The notes beneath the pieces were generated by a model. It was not told the DNA's origin and did no database searches. It saw nothing but the letters and a program-made list of their open reading frames with translations. Position numbers and translations under genes: made by a program. This document shows positions 1 to 4,502 of a stretch of DNA of 5,439 nt, piece by piece (positions within the stretch are counted from its first letter, which is position 1; each line of letters starts with the position of its first letter). Source of the DNA: Desulfurococcales archaeon (lineage in GTDB: Archaea; Thermoproteota; Thermoprotei_A; Sulfolobales; WAQK01); contig JALURJ010000092.1 in NCBI GenBank assembly GCA_027016915.1, positions 1 through 5,439 of the forward strand. The letters are read 5' to 3'.

Positions 1-333
1 AAGGGGGCTGCGTGCATAATAGCGCTGCCCAGGATAAGCAGCAGGTATAGGAACGTGGACAAGGTAGCTACTACGAGAAGCATGGAGAACGGGCTTCCCG
101 TCGTGATGGTTGGAGGTGCGGCTGAAACACAGGGGAGGATAATAGCATCCGTGCCTTCGCTCGTGGCCATGCCCAATGGGGATGTCGAGGTGCTTGCCGA
201 GGAGGAGGAAGACACTCTTGCAATATATAACTTGGAGCTGGACGACGCCAACGCGCTAAACCTGGACGATGTTGAGAGGACTTCCAAGCTGCTCTACAGG
301 GCGGTTAAGGATAGGATAAGCTTCCTCCTGTAG
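1..333 (+). CDS. Carbon-nitrogen hydrolase (nitrilase superfamily)-like protein, C-terminal part; 5' end outside window
   Basis: The reading frame is open from the first base and ends at TAG (331-333), showing 110 residues of a longer protein. The start codon is outside the window. A GTG at position 55 is in frame, but the residues before it also fit the family, so it is probably not the start. The visible part follows the order of the nitrilase C-terminal half: KGAACIIALP (residues 1-10, the strand usually just after the catalytic Cys), then RSMENGLPVVMVGG (26-39, compare the usual A-x-EN-x-x-x-V), then MPNGDVEVLAEEEED (57-71, compare the usual D-P-x-G-x-V-L-A). Such enzymes cleave amide or nitrile C-N bonds with a Glu-Lys-Cys triad. 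That triad would lie upstream, so activity cannot be judged. The usual Asn and Gly-x-Ser positions after the EN motif are not clearly kept, so this may be a divergent or non-catalytic member. Substrate unknown. Family assignment moderate. Confidence 0.6.
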   Translation, partial: KGAACIIALPRISSRYRNVDKVATTRSMENGLPVVMVGGAAETQGRIIASVPSLVAMPNGDVEVLAEEEEDTLAIYNLELDDANALNLDDVERTSKLLYRAVKDRISFLL

Positions 334-359
334 GGTGGTATAAAAGGGGATGGATTTTA
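334..359 (-). terminator. Convergent intergenic gap with possible terminator of the por operon
   Basis: This is a 23-bp gap between convergent stop codons, plus the porB stop. Read on the minus strand, the porB stop codon is followed by CCCCTTTTATACC (350-338), a C-to-U-rich stretch like simple archaeal termination signals. On the plus strand GGATTTTAT (352-360) could serve the hydrolase gene in the same way. Each U run is only four bases, which is short. TATAAAAG (339-346) also looks like a TATA box on the plus strand, but it would drive transcription antisense to porB and no gene there supports it. Confidence 0.3.
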
Positions 360-1313
360 TCGGCCCTCTACGGGGCCGATGACCGTTTTGCCTGCCAGGC
401 TGTTTATCTTCTCGACGTACTCGTCCACCATCCTCTGGATCTTCTCTATCTCCTCGGGGTGCTGGAGCAGGTGTCTGAACCTGCCCTGGAGCTTGAGATA
501 CTCGACCACCGGCTTCCTCTTGGGGACGGGTGTCGTTACCCTGAACTCCCCGTTCTCCACCTCATAGTTGACCCATACACCCGTCTGCACGGCGAGCCTC
601 GCCACCTCCATGCTCTTGCTGGGGTCGATCCTCCACCCCGGCGTGCACGGTGAGAATGTGTGGATCACCTTGGGCCCCTCGATCTCCAGCGCCTTCTTGA
701 ACTTGTTGACCATGTCTAGCACGTAGTAGGGGTTGGCCGTGGCTGCGTACGGTATGTTGTGGGCCAGGGCTATGCTTATCAGGTCCTTCTTGGGCCTCCA
801 CTCGCCTCTCCACTTGGTGCCTGCGGGTGTGGTGGTTGTCCAGGCACCGTAGGGTGTGGCTGCGCTCCTCTGGATACCGGTGTTCATGTAGGCCTCGTTG
901 TCGTAGCATACGTATAGGACGTCGTGTCCTCTCTCCAGCATTCCGCTGAGGGCTTGGAGGCCTATGTCGAATGTCCCGCCGTCACCCCCTATGGTGATTA
1001 TCTTGACCTTCTTGTCGGGCGGTATTAGGCCCTTCTTCCTGAGAACCTTTAGGGCTGCCTCCACCCCGCTGGCCACAGCGGCGGCGTTCTCGAAGGCGAC
1101 GTGTATCCAGGGGTTGGTCCACGTGGTCTGCGGGTAGACGGTGGTGGACACCTCTACGCAGCCTGTTGCCTCAACTATTATCGCGTCCTTGCCTGCAACC
1201 TTCAGCAGGTGCCTCATGATGACCCCTGCGCCGCAGCCAGCGCAGAGCCTGTGGCCGGATACGAATCTCTCCTCCCGAGGTATGTCGGTTAGCTTCTTGA
1301 AGTACATGGTCAT
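357..1313 (-). CDS. porB: Pyruvate:ferredoxin oxidoreductase, beta subunit (thiamine-pyrophosphate-binding)
   Basis: Beta subunit (318 aa) of the cytoplasmic four-subunit 2-oxoacid:ferredoxin oxidoreductase. It carries thiamine pyrophosphate (TPP) and the proximal [4Fe-4S] cluster, and takes part in decarboxylation and electron transfer. Visible signatures: CAGCGAG (C24, C27), ATGCVEVST (C52) and SPCTPGW (C223), together the four expected cluster ligands. The TPP/Mg site is GGDGGTFDIGLQALSGM (109-125) with DNEAYMNTGIQRS (138-150). TPYGAWTTT (153-161) follows. The length matches archaeal Por beta subunits. The ATG at 1313 overlaps the porA stop as ATGA (shared bases 1310-1313), which suggests translational coupling. 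GGGGTGA (1324-1318) lies 4 nt upstream. A second ATG two codons in (1307) is a possible alternative start. Last gene of the operon. Pyruvate is the likeliest substrate, but 2-oxoisovalerate enzymes are close homologues and cannot be excluded by eye. Confidence 0.95.
   Translation of the reverse strand: MTMYFKKLTDIPREERFVSGHRLCAGCGAGVIMRHLLKVAGKDAIIVEATGCVEVSTTVYPQTTWTNPWIHVAFENAAAVASGVEAALKVLRKKGLIPPDKKVKIITIGGDGGTFDIGLQALSGMLERGHDVLYVCYDNEAYMNTGIQRSAATPYGAWTTTTPAGTKWRGEWRPKKDLISIALAHNIPYAATANPYYVLDMVNKFKKALEIEGPKVIHTFSPCTPGWRIDPSKSMEVARLAVQTGVWVNYEVENGEFRVTTPVPKRKPVVEYLKLQGRFRHLLQHPEEIEKIQRMVDEYVEKINSLAGKTVIGPVEGR
359..380 (-). other. 8-bp perfect inverted repeat over the porB stop codon
   Basis: ATCGGCCC (359-366) and GGGCCGAT (373-380) are exact reverse complements around a 6-nt loop. 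On the minus-strand mRNA this gives a GC-rich hairpin made of the last codons of porB, ending at the first base of the stop codon, with a short U run about 10 nt further on. It may stabilise the operon's 3' end or help termination. Archaeal RNA polymerase does not strictly need hairpins, so the role is inferred. Confidence 0.35.
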
Positions 1314-2506
1314 GCTCTCACCCCCACATATATCGACTCGCCGGGCCCGCGCCCGACTTTCGCGTAGTCGAGCAGCTTCTTGAACATGGATACGAAGTCT
1401 TCGACGAGCACGGTTCTCTGCCCTATGCCTGCTATGAAGCTGACCAGTACCGGTTTGTTGTCGGAGGAGTAGAAGGCGCCTGCAACCTCGTTGAACACCG
1501 GGCCCTCGACGGGGGCTCCGAAGCTTATCGCCTTGTCCACCACGCCTACTGCGGAGACGTTGCTCAGCATCTTGATGATGGCGTCTCTAGGGAAGGGCCT
1601 GTAGAGCCTCAGCCTCAACACCCCAGCCTTTACGCCCCGCTTCCTAGCCTCCACAGCGGCCACCTTGGCTGTGTTGGCGAAGGCCCCCATGGTTATGAGT
1701 GCGACATCGGCGTCTTCCAGCATGAAGCCCTCCACCACCCCGTAGCTCCTACCGAACATTCTGCCATACTCCTTGTCAGCCTCCTCGGCCGCCCTAAGCG
1801 CCTCCCTCATGGCGACCACCTGCTGGTACTTGAACTCATAGTACCAGTCGGGACTCGTGATGGTTCCCATGGTTATGGGCTGGTCGGGGTCTAGCTTGGG
1901 CCATGTCACCTTTTTCGGGGCGTATCTGAGCGCCTCATCCTTCTCCACAACCTCTACCGGCTCCACTGTGTGGCTCATGATGTAGCCGTCGTAGGCCACC
2001 ATGACGGGTAGGTGGACCTTGGGGTTCTCAGCCACCCTGTAGGCCTGGATCACTGTGTCGTGGGTCTCCTGGGCCGAGGATGTGAAGTATATGATCCACC
2101 CCGTGTCTCTGGCGTTCATCACGTCGCTGTAGTCGTTCCAGATGCTTATGGGGGCTGAGAGGGCTCTGGTGGCTATGGACATGACTATGGGTAGCCTCAT
2201 GCCGGAGGCTATGTGGAGGACCTCGTGCATCAGTGCTAGGCCTTGGCTGGCCGTGGCTGTGAACACTCTGGCCCCTGCTGCCGAGGCGCCTATAACTGCG
2301 CTGAGGGCCGAGTGCTCCGACTCTACGTGTATCATTTCTGCGTCTATCTCGCCGTTAGCTGCGAATTCGCTGAGCTTCTCAACCACGTGGGTCTGGGGCG
2401 TTATCGGGTACGCCGCTATAACGTCGACGTCTAGGGCCTTAACGGCGTAAGCGACTGCGTAGTTGGAGCTTAGGGCCAGCTTCTTTTTCAGGAGCTGCTG
2501 CGCCAC
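1310..2506 (-). CDS. porA: Pyruvate:ferredoxin oxidoreductase, alpha subunit
   Basis: Alpha subunit (398 aa), which forms the substrate pocket and half of the TPP site. The N-terminal pyrimidine-binding domain shows AAYPITPQT (31-39), VESEHSALSA (61-70; E64 lies where the TPP-activating Glu is expected), TATASQGLALMHE (83-95) and RALSAPISIWNDYSD (114-128). The transketolase C-terminal-like domain spans roughly 265-365, with DVALITMGAFANTAK and RLYRPFP (300-306). The frame is open much further upstream, but those codons only read porD out of frame. GTG at 2506 is chosen because GGAGGTGG (2521-2514) sits 7 nt before it and the product then begins MAQQLLKK, a normal family length. It starts 2 nt after the porD stop. 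Its own stop overlaps the porB start. Sequence is very close to archaeal Por/Vor alpha chains. Pyruvate preference is inferred. Confidence 0.94.
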   Translation of the reverse strand: MAQQLLKKKLALSSNYAVAYAVKALDVDVIAAYPITPQTHVVEKLSEFAANGEIDAEMIHVESEHSALSAVIGASAAGARVFTATASQGLALMHEVLHIASGMRLPIVMSIATRALSAPISIWNDYSDVMNARDTGWIIYFTSSAQETHDTVIQAYRVAENPKVHLPVMVAYDGYIMSHTVEPVEVVEKDEALRYAPKKVTWPKLDPDQPITMGTITSPDWYYEFKYQQVVAMREALRAAEEADKEYGRMFGRSYGVVEGFMLEDADVALITMGAFANTAKVAAVEARKRGVKAGVLRLRLYRPFPRDAIIKMLSNVSAVGVVDKAISFGAPVEGPVFNEVAGAFYSSDNKPVLVSFIAGIGQRTVLVEDFVSMFKKLLDYAKVGRGPGESIYVGVRA

Positions 2507-2508
2507 GG

Positions 2509-2826
2509 CTAGGCCACCTCCGGAACCATTTCTATGGCCTTGACGGGGCACTCGTTGGCGCATATGCCGCAGCCCTTGCAGTAGTCGTAGTTGACCTTGT
2601 AGGTGACAGTGTAGCTTCTGCCAGCCTTGGTAGTGTACTCCTCGTCCACCTCCAGGATAGCCGCGTCGGGGCAGTAGAGGAAGCAGAGCCTGCACCTAAC
2701 ACATTTCTCCTGGTCTATCACCGGCCTGATGACCCTCCAGGAGCCGGTCTTGTTGCGAAGGCTTGAGCCCGGCTCAAGGATTATCCCGCCGGGCGGCAGC
2801 TCGTTCCATTTAGGTAGGCTTCCCAT
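2509..2826 (-). CDS. porD: Pyruvate:ferredoxin oxidoreductase, delta subunit (2x[4Fe-4S] ferredoxin-like)
   Basis: Small ferredoxin-type subunit that carries electrons from the beta-subunit cluster out to external ferredoxin. Counting from the possible GTG start at 2832, two full cluster motifs are present: CVRCRLCFLYCP (C44, C47, C50, C54) and CKGCGICANECP (C85, C88, C91, C95). The N-terminal extension (LPPGGIILEPGSS, GSWRVIRPVID) is the usual non-ferredoxin lead of Por delta chains. The frame allows GTG 2832 (107 aa, a 4-bp GTGA overlap with the porG stop) or ATG 2826 (105 aa, 2 nt after that stop). GAGGTG (2840-2835) is 8 nt from the ATG but only 2 nt from the GTG, so the ATG is preferred. 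This also gives the same 2-nt spacing as the porD/porA junction. All eight cluster cysteines are present. Order gamma-delta-alpha-beta is the classic archaeal por/vor arrangement. Confidence 0.93.
   Translation of the reverse strand: MGSLPKWNELPPGGIILEPGSSLRNKTGSWRVIRPVIDQEKCVRCRLCFLYCPDAAILEVDEEYTTKAGRSYTVTYKVNYDYCKGCGICANECPVKAIEMVPEVA
2514..2521 (-). promoter_or_regulatory. Ribosome binding site of porA (decides the GTG start)
   Basis: Read on the minus strand, GGAGGTGG (2521-2514) lies inside the end of porD and matches the archaeal anti-Shine-Dalgarno sequence well. Seven bases separate it from GTG 2506-2504. It rules out the much longer open frame that extends across porD. Confidence 0.8.
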
Positions 2827-2828
2827 GT

Positions 2829-3389
2829 TCACCCCACCTCAACTTTCTCGTAGGCTTTCTTAACGGCTTCCACGTTGACCTCGCCCACACGTCCTGGAAA
2901 CCTCTCCTTCACGGCCTCTATGATGTTTTCGAGGCTCACCACGTTGGATGCCCTCACCAGTGCCCCGAGGATGGCCGTGTTCACTATGGGGGCTCTGATG
3001 GTTTCCAACGCTATTCCCGTGGCATCGACCGTGGCGACCCTTATGTCGCTGCTGCATCCAAGCCTGGCGCGTAGCTCTGATGGTTTGGCCTTGGTGTTCA
3101 CCAGGAGGAGGCCTCCCTTCTTTATCCCTTGGAGGACGTCGGGTAGCCCGAGAAGCCCGGAGTCCAGGACCACAACGATGTCGGGCTCCAGCACGGGGGT
3201 TCTGGGTATGAGAGTGGTTTCGGCAGTTATCCTTGTGTACGCCCTTACAGGGGCCCCCCTGCGCTCGGCGCCGAACTCGGGGAAGGCTAAGGCGTACTTC
3301 CCCTCCTTTATGGCGGCCACAGCGACAAGCTCGGAGGCCGTCACTGCACCTTGGCCTCCCCTCCCGTGCCACCTTATCTCAATAATCAA
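2829..3389 (-). CDS. porG: Pyruvate:ferredoxin oxidoreductase, gamma subunit
   Basis: Gamma subunit (186 aa) of the same complex, the part that packs against the TPP subunits and contributes to CoA handling. It opens with the family signature IRWHGRGGQGAVTASE (GRGGQG at 9-14). FPEFGAERRGAPVRAY (36-51) and APIVNTAILGALVR (133-146) follow, all typical of the 2-oxoacid:acceptor oxidoreductase gamma domain. The start is TTG at 3389: no ATG or GTG lies between it and the in-frame stop at 3416-3414, and homologues begin almost exactly here. A degenerate ribosome site, GGAGAGTGAT (3405-3396), lies 6 nt upstream. First gene of the por operon, probably transcribed from the divergent control region to its right. 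Its stop TGA (2831-2829) lies within the start region of porD. The weak TTG start could hold down translation of the first subunit, but this is speculation. Confidence 0.93.
   Translation of the reverse strand: MIIEIRWHGRGGQGAVTASELVAVAAIKEGKYALAFPEFGAERRGAPVRAYTRITAETTLIPRTPVLEPDIVVVLDSGLLGLPDVLQGIKKGGLLLVNTKAKPSELRARLGCSSDIRVATVDATGIALETIRAPIVNTAILGALVRASNVVSLENIIEAVKERFPGRVGEVNVEAVKKAYEKVEVG
2835..2840 (-). promoter_or_regulatory. Ribosome binding site of porD (favours ATG 2826 over GTG 2832)
   Basis: GAGGTG, read 2840 to 2835 on the minus strand, lies in the last codons of porG. Its spacing is ideal for ATG 2826-2824 (8 nt) and too short for GTG 2832-2830 (2 nt). Confidence 0.65.
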
Positions 3390-3476
3390 GGCATCATCAC
3401 TCTCCGTGGACTGTCACCGTCGATTATGCGGAATCTGGGGAAAAACGTTTTTCGGCCAAGCCTAAACCTTGATATC
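3390..3476. promoter_or_regulatory. Divergent control region between porG and the unknown gene, with a 14-bp palindrome
   Basis: This 87-bp spacer separates two divergently read genes. Its only AT-rich element is the perfect palindrome GAAAAACGTTTTTC (3440-3453) in otherwise GC-rich sequence. Its centre lies about 30 bp before the GTG at 3477, so a TATA-like role there would give a nearly leaderless mRNA. For porG a start about 25 bp away would leave a leader near 30 nt, enough to hold the ribosome site at 3405-3396. It could be a shared core promoter, a dimeric repressor site, or both. The element lacks a canonical archaeal TATA box. On the minus strand CATAAT (3428-3423) is a weaker alternative for porG. 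Confidence 0.45.
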
Positions 3477-3845
3477 GTGATAGGCTTGAAGGAGCTAGAG
3501 AAGGTTATAGCTGTCAGGGTTAGCTCCATAAACGACATAGCCAGGATGGCTGCCTCCCTTGTGTCTATGGGTCAGCCGACGTACATAATCAGGTACCGGT
3601 CGGAGGGCAGAAGTGTTTACGGCATATTCGCTGTGTTCAGGGACTATTACAAGAACTACGGGTTGCCGATGGTCTACTACCACGTCGTCGAGGGTGACGA
3701 GAATGGTGACAAGAACTATATAGCCATTAGGAGCGACGAGGTGGGGGAGAAGGTCTCGTTTGTTAGGGGGCCTAAGCCAGGCTGGATAACTATACCCATA
3801 GTCAATGTTGCCGCGCCCCCGCCCTTCATGCCTGAGAACCTTTGA
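3477..3845 (+). CDS. Conserved-looking protein of unknown function, about 122 aa
   Basis: I do not recognise this protein family. With GTG 3477 the product is 122 aa, starts MIGLKELEKVIAVRV and ends at TGA 3843-3845. The frame is open further back: ATG 3426 would give 139 aa, and codons before that only read the opposite strand of porG. GTG 3477 is preferred because its first residues form a sensible helix and the AT-rich palindrome sits at promoter distance. No ribosome binding site precedes it, which suits a leaderless mRNA. The protein has no Cys, no signal peptide and no clear membrane segment. It looks like a small alpha/beta soluble fold: a helix at about 17-31, strands YIIRYR (36-41) and VYGIFAVF (47-54), an aromatic patch FRDYYKNYGLPMVYYHV (54-70), an acidic loop GDENGD (73-78) and a Pro-rich tail (APPPFMPENL). 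AGG/ATA codons match the neighbours, so it looks native rather than newly acquired. Confidence 0.75.
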   Translation: MIGLKELEKVIAVRVSSINDIARMAASLVSMGQPTYIIRYRSEGRSVYGIFAVFRDYYKNYGLPMVYYHVVEGDENGDKNYIAIRSDEVGEKVSFVRGPKPGWITIPIVNVAAPPPFMPENL

Positions 3846-3848
3846 TTC

Positions 3849-4334
3849 CTACAGTTTCTTCACCATGAGGTATGCGTCCTCCCCGTCCAGGTAGTACATG
3901 TGGAGGACGCGGGCCTTCTCGAACCCCAGCTTCTCGTAGAGGGCTATGGCTGGCCTGTTGGAGACCCTTACCTCCAGGTAGACCTCCTCAGCCCCATACT
4001 CCTCCTTGAGGCTCTTCATGGCGCGTAGCATCAGCGCCTGGCCTATCCCCCTACGCCTATGCTCCGGGAGAACCGCTATGGATATCACGTGGCCCTTCCG
4101 CACCAGGCCCCTAGCCCTGAAGCCGAAGCCCCACTCAACTCTGCACATTATGTAGCCCACAACCTCTCCGTAGCGCTCGGCCACGTAGAAGGCCCGGCCC
4201 CACTTCTTGAGGTGGTCTTCGAAGAAGCTGGGGTGGTAGTTCTCCGGGAGTGTTGCCCTGTTTATCCTGATCACGCTTGGAAGGTCGCCGGGCGTGGCGT
4301 GCCTTATCACGTAGCCGGGCGGCGGCTCAGCCAT
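3849..4334 (-). CDS. ard1: Protein N-terminal acetyltransferase, archaeal Ard1/RimI (GNAT) family
   Basis: Cytosolic GNAT enzyme (161 aa) that transfers acetyl from acetyl-CoA to the alpha-amino group of nascent or mature proteins. Domain order: TLPENYH (28-34; E31 corresponds to a catalytic Glu of the Sulfolobus enzyme), WGFGFRARGLVRKGHVISIAVL (68-89), the acetyl-CoA pyrophosphate loop RRRGIGQA (93-100, R-x-x-G-x-G), and the C-terminal block YLEVRVSNRPAIALYEKLGF (119-138) plus YYLDGEDAYLM (147-157). The last blocks are nearly the Sulfolobus Ard1 sequence, which points to that archaeal N-acetyltransferase rather than a bacterial S18-specific RimI. ATG 4334 is backed by GGGAGAGG (4350-4343) 8 nt upstream. 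Where the Sulfolobus protein has ENYPYYFF, this one has ENYHPSFF, a small change beside the peptide-binding site. It converges with the unknown gene, with only 3 nt between stop codons. Single-gene transcription unit. Confidence 0.92.
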   Translation of the reverse strand: MAEPPPGYVIRHATPGDLPSVIRINRATLPENYHPSFFEDHLKKWGRAFYVAERYGEVVGYIMCRVEWGFGFRARGLVRKGHVISIAVLPEHRRRGIGQALMLRAMKSLKEEYGAEEVYLEVRVSNRPAIALYEKLGFEKARVLHMYYLDGEDAYLMVKKL

Positions 4335-4400
4335 CTACTTCGCCTCTCCCAGAGGGATCAGGGAGGTTTATAGGAATAAAACCTTAAACTTCTTTCAGGG
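4335..4400. promoter_or_regulatory. Divergent promoter region of the acetyltransferase and coaBC
   Basis: An AT-rich island (4367-4394) stands out in GC-rich sequence. On the minus strand TATAAA (4372-4367) and TTTTATT (4381-4375) are TATA candidates. The second would start the acetyltransferase mRNA just upstream of its ribosome site GGGAGAGG (4350-4343). On the plus strand AATAAAA (4375-4381) and CTTAAACTT (4383-4391) are candidates for coaBC. A start about 25 bp downstream of these would leave a leader of some 85-100 nt, unusually long for a crenarchaeon. Exact start sites are inferred. Confidence 0.5.
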
Positions 4401-4407
4401 TATGATT

Positions 4408-4483
4408 GGCGGGCTATAGGGTGAGGCTCTGCCTATGACCGGGTGCCGCGGCGAACCCTCTGCTGCGGCCGGCTGACCCCGCT
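4408..4483 (+). other. Foldable GC-rich leader of coaBC (closing stem plus two hairpins)
   Basis: Hand pairing gives a closing stem GGCGGG (4408-4413) with CCCGCT (4478-4483, one G-U pair). A small hairpin AGGC (4424-4427)/GCCT (4431-4434) may be extended by GGT (4420-4422)/ACC (4438-4440). A strong hairpin pairs 4445-4453 with 4461-4469: nine pairs including two G-U, with a 7-nt loop. Together they form a three-way junction ending just before the coaBC ribosome site. It could be a regulatory 5' leader, a small RNA, or chance pairing in GC-rich DNA. It matches no RNA family I know. Confidence 0.3.
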
Positions 4484-4486
4484 GTT

Positions 4487-4496
4487 GAGGAGGGAT
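4487..4496 (+). promoter_or_regulatory. Ribosome binding site of coaBC
   Basis: GAGGAGGGAT is followed by 6 nt and then ATG 4503. It fixes this start over the in-frame GTG 4443 and TTG 4485. The adjacent GGGATACCC (4492-4500) is a tiny inverted repeat overlapping it. Confidence 0.75.
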
Positions 4497-4502
4497 ACCC
4501 TA

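Noticed and set aside
339..346. TATAAAAG as a plus-strand promoter
   Set aside because: It lies between convergent genes, would drive only antisense of porB, and is better read as part of a U-rich 3' end on the minus strand.
2507..2695. N-terminal extension of porA reaching back to 2695 (an open frame of 461 codons)
   Set aside because: The extra 63 codons read porD out of frame and give a low-complexity, Arg/Gln/Gly-rich sequence. The GTG at 2506 has a strong ribosome site and gives the normal family length.
2875..3465. Plus-strand open frame of 196 codons opposite porG
   Set aside because: It is fully antisense to a certain gene, with Ser/Thr/Pro-rich composition typical of a mirror frame, and has no ribosome site or family resemblance.
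3351..3476. Longer version of the unknown plus-strand gene starting at 3351 or at ATG 3426
   Set aside because: The first part is antisense to porG and reads like shadow sequence. The promoter-like palindrome lies inside the extension. ATG 3426 remains possible but has no ribosome site.
4419..4441. Kink-turn (L7Ae site) in the small hairpin of the coaBC leader
   Set aside because: GA (4423-4424) can face GA (4437-4438) across a 3-nt bulge, but the non-canonical stem would have only one Watson-Crick pair, so the motif is too weak to claim.
4402..4483. C/D-box small RNA in the coaBC spacer
   Set aside because: ATGATTG and a CTGA (4473-4476) recall boxes C and D, but box C has two mismatches and no properly spaced D'/C' pair is present.
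4408..4483. tRNA or tRNA-like gene in the coaBC spacer
   Set aside because: The length and closing stem suggested it, but there is no T-arm sequence, no D-arm pattern and no anticodon arm.
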